Source of the DNA: Cryptomeria japonica
Lineage: Eukaryota > Streptophyta > Pinopsida > Cupressales > Cupressaceae
Assembly (NCBI RefSeq): GCF_030272615.1
Contig: NC_081408.1
Location: 66,817,546-66,881,545, forward strand
Direction: 5' to 3'
Length of the DNA: 64,000 nt
Numbering within the stretch: the first letter of the stretch is position 1; each line of letters begins with the position of its first letter. The notes below the pieces were generated by a model, which was not told where the DNA came from, searched no databases, and was given only the letters and a program-made list of their open reading frames with translations. The translations under genes and the position numbers were made by a program. Below, one piece after another: positions 1 to 11,110 of this stretch.

Positions 1-15
1 TGCATGCACATCTCA

Positions 16-330
16 CAACAGTTAAAATTGACATGCATGGATAAATCTCACACTTTAATTTTTAGGGCTTAAAATCAACAACAGTTAAAATTGACATGCA
101 TGGATAAATCTCACACTTCAATAAATCAACAACAGTTAAAATTGACATGCATGGATAATCTCACACTTCGTTGTTGGTGCTTAAAATGAACATGGGCTAA
201 AATTGACATGCGTGTATCTCAAACTTGGTTTTTGGTGCTTAAAGATGAAACAAATGGTTAAAATTGACATGTATGCCTTCATTCTTGGATTTGGTGTTTA
301 AAATTGACATGCACATGTGGATCTAACTCC
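16..330 (+). repeat. Diverged tandem repeat, about six units of 48-63 bp
   Basis: Each unit carries the core AAAATTGACATGCATG followed by a variable tail (GGATAAATCTCACACTT in the first units). The units become less alike to the right. The array sits just upstream of a TATA box at 341, so it may be an upstream promoter array of the retroelement. That role is an inference from position. Confidence 0.8.
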
Positions 331-340
331 TAAATTTGGG

Positions 341-350
341 CTATAAATAG
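341..350 (+). promoter_or_regulatory. TATA box (CTATAAATAG), probable retroelement promoter
   Basis: CTATAAATAG is a canonical plant TATA box. It lies directly after the tandem array and some 1.2-1.6 kb before the first ORFs of the element. It would start a transcript running into gag. Whether it lies in a 5' LTR or in leader DNA cannot be decided without the upstream sequence. Confidence 0.5.
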
Positions 351-1553
351 AATGTGAATCAGGCTGCTTTAGATTAAATCATTTTTCATTTTCTTAAGGG
401 AAAAGAACTTTTCATTGTGTCTCGGGTGGACCTACTATTGCACTAACTAACTTTCTACCTGCCATCGGGCCTAAGGGAGAAAGAAGGGAGGTGACAACGA
501 CATCCAAATTTTATTTTATTCTACATAGTGAGGGGTATCTTTGATTGGGGATTTCATCACCCCACAGAGGTACTTTGAATTGGGATGTGTTGGGGATATC
601 ATCTCTCCCAGTGTACTCTCGAGCGGGTTTTTCAAGCCACTATATAAATATACTAGTCAGGCGGCTAGAGTGTTGAGTGAATTCAATGTATGTGGGGGCC
701 TTCCCTGCACCGGTAAGCTCAACTAAAGCCTTAAGTGGCTTTCTCTAAGAATCCATCATTGGATCGGGATCCCTCGAAACCTAATACTAAGAACCAAATT
801 AGTTGCCAAAAATCCTATGTGCAGTGGTTCCAGGAGTGTGGATCATACCCCATAGATACCCCTCATGTACCTTACATTATGAGACAAAAATCCCTCGGTG
901 ATAAGATCTTTGGATCTTCAGGGTAAGAGAGACTGGCATGCTCGAGAAGTGTGTACCATGGAGTGGAGCCAGTGCTGCCAGACTCTCTATCTGTCCATCT
1001 TGTTTCGGTATTTTGCTGCGGGGGCCTCACTAAATGGTGTCCAATATCCAGCCTAAGATTGTTTTCTGTGCCTTTTTATGTATCATTGTGATAGACCAGT
1101 ATTGAGTCAGTCCCTTGGGCTATTTCAAGCCCTATCCTACGTATCTCTGAATTTTTTGAGATTGTATGAAAATTGAGTTAGTCAGCTATACATACCTGCC
1201 AATCATTGTTCTCAAATTTGGAAAACTACAAAACATTGTCTTACATACGAAGTTACCAAAAACAAAGTCCATTTTGAAACTGATTCTCAAAACGTCCTTA
1301 CATACTTTTGATCTTAGGCATAGTCCCATTTTATGTCCTCATTATCGTCCTAAGTCTTAGGCATAGTCACATTTTACGTCCTCATTATCATCCTAAGTCT
1401 TTTGCATAGTCCCATTTTACGTCCTCATTATCATCCTAAGTCTTTTGCATAGTCCCATTTTTACATCCTCATTATCGCCCTAAGTTTTTGGCATTATCAT
1501 CCTCATATACGTCTAAGTCCATTATCATTTATAGGTCCATAGCATGTGCCTTC
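351..1553 (+). other. Probable 5' leader of the Tat element
   Basis: No convincing gene is seen. Two short open frames (541-726 and 735-926) show no recognisable domain and are best read as leader sequence. No primer-binding site could be identified with confidence. A 43-bp tandem repeat fills the last part of this stretch. Confidence 0.4.
1313..1500 (+). repeat. Tandem repeat, about 43-bp unit, 4-5 copies
   Basis: The unit is built on GCATAGTCCCATTTTACG followed by TCCTCATTATCATCCTAAG. Four near-complete copies and one or two shrunken ones run up to the first ORF of the element. Copies differ by single bases and by small indels. Confidence 0.85.
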
Positions 1554-1835
1554 ATGGGTCTCCCAGGTGATGGCTTACTCCCCTTCGAGCAACCTAATCT
1601 AGTTCCAAACGGTGGTCAACGAGAAATCATTGATGGTCTAGCTAACTTAGCTTGGGATTTAAGAAGAAGCACAACCCAGTATATGGAAGTTATATACGAG
1701 ATAGATATTGAGTCTAGGATTGCCCGTAAGATTGATAGAGAGATTGAGGTCGAACAACTTCATCAACAAATGGAAAGACTTTCATTAGAGAAAGCTAGAA
1801 AGGCTAAAAAGATCTCACATCAAAATCCTCAATAG
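1554..1835 (+). CDS. Small ORF upstream of gag, unknown function
   Basis: I do not recognise this 93-residue ORF. I start it at the first in-frame ATG (1554), since the longer open frame begins inside the 43-bp repeat. The N-terminal half is rich in Gly, Pro and Asn (MGLPGDGLLPFEQPN). The C-terminal half is strongly charged and helical, with a likely short coiled coil from about residue 50 (IDREIEVEQLHQQMERL). It has no stops although neighbouring gag is broken, but it is short enough for that to be chance. Ogre elements of the Tat clade carry an extra ORF before gag, so an accessory retroelement protein is possible; no sequence likeness to that ORF was shown here. Confidence 0.35.
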   Translation: MGLPGDGLLPFEQPNLVPNGGQREIIDGLANLAWDLRRSTTQYMEVIYEIDIESRIARKIDREIEVEQLHQQMERLSLEKARKAKKISHQNPQ

Positions 1836-1932
1836 AGAGTCTAGTATAGTATTGCATACCTCATATTTATGTCTACTGTCTAGTGTTAGGTCATTGTCTT
1901 GCATAAAACCATCATCATATAGGACATTTTAG

Positions 1933-3408
1933 ATGCCTGTCACAAGGTCCCAGAAAGCAAAAGGAATAATGGACCCAAACAACACACAGTCTATAAACCC
2001 TACTTGGAACATGGACATGTCAACAGGTCAACACTCAGGTACACATACAATGTCCACCATAATTGAATTACAACAACATCTAACAAAGGAAGAAATTGAG
2101 TCCGCACATCAAGACCCGCATGTCCTCATGATCCTAGATGCACTTATTCATAGTGATAGGGACAAGTATCTTTTGCTGTTAATACAAAATGGGGCAAAAT
2201 TACCTGAGGATTTTGATGTCACAAAGATTTTACCACCAGGAAAAAACTTAGGTCAAGATAACAATCAAACATTACCCTTGACACAAATACAAGCAACGAC
2301 CTCTAGTCTTCCTCAAAACGTACCTCTTCCAACAAATGTCAACACAAGTACAAACTTTCAAACAAGCGTTTCATCTTCAATGATCAATGCTAGTATACCA
2401 TCACAGAGCCTACCGATAATGTCAAGTATCTCAACACCTATTCAAACACAAGCGACAAGTGTAAACCAATCTCCAATTTCCTATTCTATGGGATCCACAT
2501 ATGGTTATCAAAATCCAAACCCAGGTACTACCAATACAATAGGTACAAGTCAACCAAACATGGGTTCACATATCGCCTATTTTATAGTACCTACAGGAAC
2601 ACACAACACACAAAGTTATAATCTTGGTACATTCCAACAACCTCCTAGTTATGCAACCACAAATCCTTTTGTGGGACATACAAACACACAAGGTATACCT
2701 TTGACATCAACCGATATTTTGACACAACAAATACAGAGCTTGCAACAACAGATGATGACCATGCAAAATGGTACTGACAAAAAGAGCTACACAATGCAGG
2801 ACTTACGTCCTTATCCATTTGATCACACAGTATAAATGCCACCTTTCCCACAACACTTTGAAACACACAAATTTGATAGATATCGAGGGAAGGGTGATCC
2901 TAGAGATCATATTAGAGAATTTTTCATGGCATGTATAGAAGTTGCCTTAGAAGATACTTATCTAATGAGACTATTCCCTAAAATTCTAGGAGGTTCGGCT
3001 TTAGACTGGTTTTCACATCTACCACCAACCATCACGTCATGGGGAGAATTAGCTGAACAATGTATTGCAAAATTCTCGCACAACATTGACAACCTGGTTA
3101 CTTTGATGGATTTATGTGTATCTAAGCAATACGAGAATGAAACATTTACATCCTTCATACAATGATGGAGGGCTCTCTACAGAAGATGCAAGACAGTTAT
3201 CCCAAAAACAGAGCAAGTGGATATGTTTACAGAAAAATTGATTCTAAAGATTAAGTATCCAATACAAATGCAGTGCCTTACCACATTCAAACAAATCACA
3301 GAAAAAGCTCTCAAATGTGAGAAGGGCTTGATAGAACAAGGTCTTATTAAGTGTGGCAACACAAAAAATAGTGACAAATCTAAATTTTGGTCAAAAAAAA
3401 AAACGTGA
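1933..3408 (+). pseudogene. Tat-type gag polyprotein, N-terminal and capsid part (two in-frame stops)
   Basis: One frame runs from an ATG at 1933 (MPVTRSQKAKG) through stops at 2833-2835 and 3163-3165 to 3408. The first ~300 residues are a low-complexity Gln/Asn/Ser/Thr-rich leader ending in a Gln-rich stretch (ILTQQIQSLQQQMM). From 2836 the retrotransposon gag core is clear: FETHKFDRYRGKGDPRDHI, then GGSALDWFSHLPPTITSW, the usual A-x-x-W-F block of plant gag. Gag forms the virus-like particle that packages element RNA. The frame is lost near 3410 at a run of A residues. Because only stops and one shift interrupt it, the ancestral protein can still be followed. Confidence 0.85.
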
Positions 3409-3409
3409 C

Positions 3410-5231
3410 CAATGATGGTGTTGTAGACGTTAGAACTATAAATAGAACCCAACCTGTTTTATCATTTGGAACGAGTCAGTAAACAAATCCACATACTAGG
3501 AATAACACCAATATAAATGCTACACAAAATACGAACACAAGATACCCCAGGGTAAACACTCCAAGAAGAAATTACACACCTCTAGGAGAACCTATTTAGT
3601 CAACACTCAAAAAGTTAATACAAACAAACATGATCACTCTACCTGAGGTAAGAGTATATGAACTAGGTCCGTTCAAACCCACATGGTGGAATGACAATGA
3701 TTTCTGCGATTATCATAGGACTAAAGGCCACAAAACGGCAAGTTGCTACAAACTAAAAAACTTGGTCCAAGATATGATAGCCCAAGGGGACATCACAATT
3801 GATACGGATAAGACCTCAATAAACACAAATCATATGATTTTTAAGGATCCATTTGTTAAGCATGACAAGGGAAAAGCAACAACATCAGGTACCCAAGACA
3901 ACACGGCTAACTACATGAAAGTCTCATATGACTACACTATTCATGGCATTAGTTCAAGAGATACAACAAACAAAGTTTCACAAGAAACATCTGATCAAGA
4001 AGACCAATATCAAGACACTCATAAAGATGACAACCAAATTTTCATGATATTTGAAGGACCAAAGTACGATGAGGATACGATTGTTTGTCTCCAAGACTGG
4101 GGGCAGGATCAACCATCTCACTCAGATTGGTTTGAAGATGGACTCATTGAACATATTATGAATGTCAAACATACACATTGGGATTATGAAGAAGGATTTA
4201 ATATAAATCTAGATAAAACAACTTATGATACCAATGATACAATTGCTACAATCACAATTACTCCTAGAGACAGAGATTGTGCAGTCGTTACTCATAGGTC
4301 AAAGGTAACCTTACAAGGGATACCACAAATTCATCCACCCATAGTAGGGACTTACAATGTAGTTGACCAGCTTAAGAAAACTCTGGCACAAATATCCTTA
4401 TTTGAACTACTGCGTATTTCACCCAATCATAGAGCTATAATGGACAAAGCACTCCAAGATTCAGTAGTAGACAGAGATATAGATGAACATGCCTTCCAGT
4501 CTATGGTAGGAAATCTAACACAAGGTACACATATTGCATTTACAGAGCAGGATATTCCTAGTGATAAAATGCTTCATAATGACCCACTACATCTGGAAGC
4601 TTACATTCACAAGAAAAGGATTAGAAGAGTACTTATAGATGGGGGAGCCGGTCTGAACATTTGTACATTAAAGCTAGTCAAAGCATTAGGATATTCTGAA
4701 CTTCACATTGATTCCTCCAAAAGGATAAACATCAAGGCTTATGATGATGAAGAACATCCATCTAAAGGCATTGTAACATTACCTGTACAAGTAGGACCAA
4801 TAACGACAGAGGTCGCTTATCAAGTCTTGGACAGAGAGATGGGATATAACATGTTATTGGGCCACCCATGGGTCCACACCATGCAAGCAGTACCATCCAT
4901 GTTTCATCAATGTGTCAAATTCCCATACAATGGTATTGAAATTACCATAAAAGGTGATCCAAATCAATTCCAACATTGTAATTATCTAAAAGATAGTGTA
5001 GATAATCAGGTACCTATCAATCAAGCCGCACCTCTCACTACACAGTTGGAAACATTAAAGATCACAAAAACACAAAAAGATATGCCTACGACATCCTCCT
5101 TACAAATAAAAGATATAGGTTGTGGAGAGTACTCTATTGCAAACACTTCAAATGGGAAACAATTATCTCTTTCTCCTAAGTCCTTTGGGAAACCTCATAC
5201 TACACAACAAAAGAAAGACAAAGGAAAATAA
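3410..5231 (+). pseudogene. Gag zinc-finger region plus aspartic protease of the Tat element
   Basis: After the shift at ~3410 the same polyprotein continues in another frame, with stops at about 3479 and 3597, and is then open from an ATG at 3630 for 533 residues. Residues 25-39 hold the gag finger FCDYHRTKGHKTASC, a Cys-His-His-Cys form typical of Tat. Residues ~156-199 hold a module DWGQ..DWFED...EGFNINL..TTY that recurs downstream (6143-6283). The retropepsin active site is VLIDGGAGLNIC (catalytic Asp at residue 337), with the second conserved block NMLLGHPWVH at 407-416. The protease would cut the polyprotein. Its active-site residues look intact, although the element is not. Confidence 0.85.
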
Positions 5232-5290
5232 ATTGTCAGATACTCGACTCATGCTCTTTCATTAGATGGGGAGACTTAGAGGAAGAATCC

Positions 5291-5527
5291 TTGAATGAAG
5301 ATGTTAACCATTGGACATATAGAGAAGAAGATCATATGACAACACCCAGAATACATACAGATCAGTACGACAATGGATTCAAAATACTCCAAAGACATGG
5401 ATATGATGGTACCACAGGCTTGGGGTTACAAAAACAAGGAAGACTAGAACCTGTTGTTCCTAATGATAATCCAAGAAATCAAGGATTGGGATACAAGCAT
5501 GTACAACATATCACACAAGCCAGATAG
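5291..5527 (+). pseudogene. G-patch domain segment between protease and RT
   Basis: A 78-residue open frame, shifted relative to the protease frame, contains GFKILQRHGYDGTTGLG followed by LQKQGRLEPVVP and NQGLGYK. This is the glycine pattern of a G-patch, an RNA- and helicase-binding motif of about 45 residues. It lies about 60 bp after the protease stop, where betaretroviruses also place a G-patch (C-terminal to protease). The role here would be nucleic-acid binding during reverse transcription or particle assembly, by analogy only. It was probably in frame with the protease before decay. Confidence 0.75.
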
Positions 5528-5572
5528 TTTACCCTTGATATACTAAATCGACCAAGCAAACCATCTGATTAT

Positions 5573-6079
5573 ATGTCCCAAAGGAATTTGTCCACACAGG
5601 CTCTTCCATCTTCATCTCAAATAGGCAATCAGGAACCTACATCACCTAGCGCAGAATCAGATGGGGAAGACATGAGACAAATCTTGCAAGAACCTACCAT
5701 AGAGTTACACAATGATGCAATTATTAACACCACAGTACAAGCTAATGTGGCAATAGATGCAGGATTACACCCACCACTTGAATCCCACCCATGGTTATTG
5801 TCACTACTTCTACCATGAGAGGCAACTCAGGCTCAACCTAAAGAAACAGATGAGGAAAGATTGCAAAGGCTTATACCTGGCTTAAGAAGAGTCACTAATG
5901 TACAAAGAAGGCCAGTCAGTCTACAATAGAATTAGGGACAAGAACAAGAAGAAATAAGTGATGATAGCCCATATGATGAAACATATATTGACAGTGAGAC
6001 AGATTCTCATGACTATGAATTCTTATCACTCCATGATTCTACCCCACCAGAAAGTGTAATATCAAACAATCAAGTCTTC
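5573..6079 (+). pseudogene. Linker region of pol, low complexity
   Basis: The stretch encodes Ser/Pro/Glu-rich peptide in broken frames (open 5573-5818, then readable in pieces such as YDETYIDSETDSHDYEF). It joins the G-patch segment to the RT frame that opens at 6080. No domain is recognised. It is probably a flexible acidic linker of the polyprotein. Confidence 0.5.
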
Positions 6080-8370
6080 ATGTTATCATACTCTACTATA
6101 GAAGAGAATAATGATTTACCCCTAGTACATTCACACTTTATTGATTGGGGGCAAGAAGGAAAACCGATGCTAGATTGGTTTGAAAATGACAAAGCAATTT
6201 TAGAATTTCTAGGAGTCAGAGAAGGATTTCTACAAGGTGATCATAAGGAAGGGTTTGCTATAGACCTAAATAGAACGACATACTTTGGAGAAGAAAGTAC
6301 TTCTCAAACAAAAGATAACAATCAAACTACCCATAATGACAAAAGTGATTTGGGTAATCTTCCTATGGAAAGAGAAATTTTAGCATTACTTACAGAGGAA
6401 ATAGAAGAAGTAAACATAGCAGAAGGGGAAGTTGTACATAACATCCATCTAGCAAAATCATTGAGAAAAGAGGAAAAAGACAGATTCATTCATTTTTTTA
6501 AACAACGACCTATCAACTTTGCTTGGTCCTGTTCAGACATCCAATGCTTAGATTCTGAATTAGTGTTGCGTCATTTACCATTGACACTAGGAGTTAAACC
6601 TTACAAGCAAAAATTGAGAAAAATGCATCCAAGTATCGCATTATTGGTTAAAAAAGAATTACAAAAGTTGTTGGAAGTAGGTTTTATCAGACCTATTGAC
6701 TACGCGGAATGGATATCAAACCTGGTACCTATGACTAAGCCCACGAGAGGCATCATAATCTATACTGATTTTTGAGATCTAAATAAAGCTTTCCCTAAGG
6801 ATGACTTCCCGCTACCTAATATCGGCATGATAGTTGACCTAACAGCTAGAAATGAGATGTTATCCTTAATGGATGGTTGTTTAGGATACAACCAGATTAA
6901 AATTGCACTAGAAGATCAACATAAAACGACCTTTACATGTCCATGGGGAGCATACTACTAGAATGTGATGCCATTTGGTCTTAAAAATGCTGGCGTAACA
7001 TACCAGAGAGCCATGACAACTTTATTTCATGACATGATCCATAACATAATTGAAGATTACATGGATGACATATTGGCTAAATTGCAAACTAGAGAAAGTC
7101 ACCTTGCAGTTCTTACATAGATATTTGATTGGTTGGAACAATATAATGTCAGATTAAACCCAAAGAAATGTGTGTTTGGCATAACAATAGGTAAACTATT
7201 AGGGTTTATAGTATCAAATAGAGGAATTGAAATAGACCCTACCAAGGTCAAGGCAATCATTGATATGCAACCTCCATCAACACTTAAACAACTTAGAGGG
7301 TTACAAGGGAGATTGCAATCCATAAGGAGATTCATAGCACAATTGGCAGATAAGTGTCACCCATTCTAGCATTTACTCAAGAAAGGAGTTATTTTTAAAT
7401 GGACAGAACAATGCCAAGAAGCTTTCCAAGCTCTAAAAGAGTATCTTTTGAACACACCAGTGTTAACATATCAGCAACAAACTCAGCTCTGGGAGCTCTA
7501 TTGGCACAACATGACAAAAATGGAAAAGAAAAAGCCATTTATTATATAAGTAGGGCTTTGATCGGCTATGAGCTTAATTACACCCCCATAGATAGAGTTT
7601 TCTTAGCAATAATCTTTGCATCCCAAAAGCTTAGACACTACATGTTGAGTTATAAGGTACAACTCATTGCACGGTTTGACCCACTCAAATACCTATTGAG
7701 CAGAGCAACATTGACCAAGCGATTGGCTAAGTGGGTTGTGATCTTGAGTGAGTTTGATATAGAATACATAGACAGAAAAGCTATCAAAGGACAAATCATA
7801 GCAGGTCAATTAGCAGAGGCTCTTATACAAGACAGTCATCCATTGCTGATAGACTTTCCAGACGAATCTATGTTTACACTAACTACCTCAATAATGTGGA
7901 AGTTATACTTTGATGGATCATATACAAATCATGGATCCGGAGCAGGTATTGTCTTCATTACTCCTCAAGGGGATGTTATACCTAAGTCATTTAGGATCAA
8001 TTTCCCATGCACCAACAATATGGTAGAATATGAAGCTCTCCTCATAGGACTTCGTACAGTTGTGCAATGGAAAATACAAGAATTGCAGGTCTATGGTGAT
8101 TCGCAGTTGATTGTGAACCAGGTCAATGATGATTACAATACGAAAGATGATAAACTCATGCCTTATAAGAAGTTGGTCGAAGATTAAAAGGAGCACTTTA
8201 GCAAAATCACCTTCGAACAAATCCCTAGAATACAAAACAAGGTAGCAGATGCAATGACAACAATAGGGTCTCTTCTAAATATGCCTACTAATGAAACTCA
8301 GTTTGAGTTTATCATAGAACAATTAATGCTACCTACATATGAGATCCCCCTATCAGACTATGTATGTGCA
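6080..8370 (+). pseudogene. Reverse transcriptase, RNase H and second (archaeal-type) RNase H
   Basis: The frame opens with a second copy of the DWGQ..DWFEN..EGFAIDL..TTY module (6143-6283), then the RT N-terminus (LRHLPLTLGVKPYKQ). RT blocks DLNKAFPKDDFPLP, MPFGLKNAG and the catalytic YMDD (7058-7069) follow. Stops interrupt at 6773-6775, 6959-6961, 7118-7120 and 7367-7369. Near 7470 a deletion removes the start of the RT-linked RNase H and changes frame. The open part 7399-8187 holds the rest of it (ALGALLAQHDKNGK, KAIYYISR), and then a second RNase H: LYFDGSYTNHGSGAG (Asp at 7912), NNMVEYEALL, GDSQLIVNQ and, after a stop at 8185, NKVADA. All four acidic positions of this second RNase H are present. 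Two RNase H domains in tandem mark the Tat clade. Confidence 0.88.
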
Positions 8371-8499
8371 ATTGTGGGACCATAATCACCTTGGTAACAT
8401 GAAATATATACATATTTGAATACCCAATACATGTCACCAGATCTATCCAGAAATCAAAAGAAGACATTTATTCGTCAAGCATCTAGATACACAATCATA

Positions 8500-9602
8500 G
8501 CTGATACTCTGTATAGAAAGGGTTTCGATGGAACTCTTCTCCAATGTCTGGATGAGAATGAAGCACATCTTGCTTTAAAATAATTCCATGATGGAATCTG
8601 TGGCACTCACCAAAGTGGTTCGCCATTTTCAAAGAAATTGCTGAGAATCGGGTATTACTAGCCAACCATGGAAAAAGATGCTTATAAGTATGTACAAAAG
8701 TGTAAACAATGCCAAATGTATGGAGACCTTATTCATTTACCAGCACAATATTTTCAACCCATCACATCACCGTGGCCATTTTCACAATGGGGATTAGATT
8801 TCGTAGGTAGAATCAACCCTACTTCGTCCAACGGGCACAAGTTTATCTTGACAGCCACTGAATACTTTACAAAATGGGTTGAGGCAATTCCTTTAACATA
8901 CACTACGGGAAAGCAAATATCAAAATTTATGCTTAACTACATTATATGTCGATACAGAGTTCCAATGTGCTTTGTTATAGATAACGGGCATCCATTTAAA
9001 AACTAGGAAGTGAAAGAATTGTATGACAAAAGTCACATACAATAGAGATTTGCCATGCCATATTATCCACAAAGTAATGGACAAGCAGAGGCTAAAAATA
9101 AAACAATATTGAAAATAATTAAGAAAGTAGTCACTGACACAGAACGGGAGTGCACACCCCTATAGGAGCAACACCATATTCCTTGGTCTATGGTACAGAA
9201 GCGATACTCCCCATTGAAATAGAAATACCATCTCTAAGAGTATCCTTACAGAACATTATATCAGAAGAAGACTACATGGTAGCGAGGTTGCAAGAACTAG
9301 AAACCCTTGATGAAAAATGACAAATAGCATTCAATCATTTACAAGGATATCAAAATAGACTAAGGCGAAGCTATAAGAAAAGGGTCCGCCCACAAACCTT
9401 TCAAGTGGGGGATCTAGTACTTAAAGAGAATCAAAGGAACTTAGTAGAATGAGAAAGGCCAGGGAAATTCAAACCTAATTGGCTAGGTCCTTTCATTATA
9501 ACAAGGGTCATAGGCAATGGTGCCTATCATTTGGCTACATTGGAGGGAAATCCAATCTCTGACCCTATGAACAACATGCATCTTAACCGGTATTATGCCT
9601 AA
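8500..9602 (+). pseudogene. Integrase of the Tat element
   Basis: An HHCC zinc region (HDGICGTHQ ... CKQCQ, 8588-8715) precedes the catalytic core. The first Asp is in WGLDFVG (~8800), the second in FVIDNGHPF (~8980), and the Glu in NGQAEAKNK (~9090). Stops occur at ~8659 and 9004-9006. A deletion at about 9148 removes roughly 15-30 codons before PIGATPYSLVYGTEA. The C-terminal part (RLRRSYKKRVRPQTFQVGDL, WLGPFIITRVIGNGAYHL) ends in LNRYYA at a TAA (9600-9602). It has no chromodomain, as expected for Tat. The enzyme would insert element cDNA into chromosomes. Confidence 0.85.
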
Positions 9603-10737
9603 GGGCTGTGTAGTTTAGGTTTTACTTTCCACATTGCATATCATATCATTTAAAACACTACATTACATATAGTTTATTTTTCAAACGCATCGCATTCTTA
9701 AAGTTTTACATTCTCACATAGAAGCATCAGATAAAACAAGGCAACTGTTCAAGTTTATCATTAGTTTTGCATCCTGCAAAGAAAACAAGGGTCATCGCCT
9801 TTCTTAGATATTCGGACATGAAGTCTTTGGGGTTCTAAAGTCATTCATTCTCAACATTACCCTGCGACAACATTTTACTTATGGTTGGGTAGTGATTTCA
9901 CTATTTGAGACTTGGTAACTCACAATCTATCAATTGTTATATCCTACACCTTAGCGAGATCTCTAATTCATTCTAGACACCTAGTTGATCATATGACTAG
10001 TGAAAAATCTAAAATTCTACTTCAGCGCCGCTATAATTGTCACACCCAAGTAGATTTCATTACTTACAAGTCAAGGAAAGAAAATAAAAATAAAAAGAGC
10101 CATACCAAATATCAATCTAAAGGCAGAAAGAGCAATGATATATCACTGAAATATCATGCATACAAATGTGATAAAAAACTTGACTATGGGAACATACAAG
10201 TAACTCCATCAGGGCTATGAACACCTACCGACAGTGGAGCAATATTTGAGAAATTACAGTCTATAACCTCGTCAGAGCTCTCAAGGCTTGCTTACAGCGA
10301 GGCTCTATTCGGGATGCTTTTGAAGTTAGAAAAACCATGTAGCTAGTCATATAGGATGCTAAGGATCTTTAGTGAACACAAGAGCAAGAATTAACTCATC
10401 TGCACACATATGGGCAAAAGAAGATCAAAGTTTCAAGAACCAATGGGGACGTTTTCCGCGTCTCCATTTGTAAATCCTAGTCACTAAGTGTGTTGAGATG
10501 AATGTTCCGAAGGGTCTTAGAGATCAATTGACCGCTTATCTACAAAATTTTTTGCACCTTCATTTTCAATCAGTGTATTACAAATGCTGAAGAACACAGA
10601 CAGTCAACCTTGTTTGAATAGGAAGTGCATCTTCATCCTACATATTGCATTCACATAGGTCATGTCAAAATTCATTTGTCTCCACATACATTATGCAGAT
10701 CGTTATGTCATACAGGTCTGCACACTGGGGGCATAAC
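9603..10737 (+). other. 3' untranslated region of the Tat element, first part
   Basis: This stretch follows the pol stop. A 102-residue open frame at 9912-10220 is Lys/Ser-rich without a domain and is not supported as a gene. A purine run, CACTGGGGGCATAAC, at about 10723 resembles an internal polypurine tract, but no LTR start (TG) follows it. Confidence 0.5.
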
Positions 10738-11110
10738 TTAAAAAAACCAAAAAATCAAATAAAGTCCTGAAAAAATCCAAAAATTCAGATAGTGCTGAAA
10801 AAAAAAAAACAAAAAAAAAAAAACAATGAAAAACTCAAAATTCAAAAACATTGGAAAACTCAAAACCCAAAAACACTGAAAATCATGAAATACCAAAAAC
10901 ATCCATATAACATGCTTCAAAAATATCCAAAAACATTGAAAATCATGAAATACCAAAAACATCCATATAAGATCCTGAAAAAAAATCAACCAAAAACATT
11001 CAAATACAATCCTGAAAAAATCAATCAAAAACACTCAAAAATCTATCTACATAATCCAAAAACCTCAAAAAAAGCTCTTGGAAAAGAACTAAAAATAGAA
11101 AATCAATCAA
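10738..11110 (+). repeat. A-rich tract of CAAAAA-type words
   Basis: The segment is dominated by AAAAACA and CCAAAAACAT words, with a near-exact internal duplication (AAACACTGAAAATCATGAAA, then ACCAAAAACATCCATATAA, at ~10870-10915 and ~10932-10970). Open frames on both strands here are composition artefacts. Similar A-rich stretches after pol are familiar in Tat elements. Confidence 0.7.

Noticed and set aside
541-926. Two adjacent open frames in the leader
   Set aside because: No domain, no conserved pattern and different frames. Best read as leader sequence of the retroelement.
9912-10220. 102-residue Lys-rich open frame after pol
   Set aside because: The composition follows the A-rich local DNA and no family pattern is visible.
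10722-10737. CACTGGGGGCATAAC as the polypurine tract of the 3' LTR
   Set aside because: No TG-starting LTR follows and it has no likeness to the left end of the window. A better tract with an LTR start lies at 15188.
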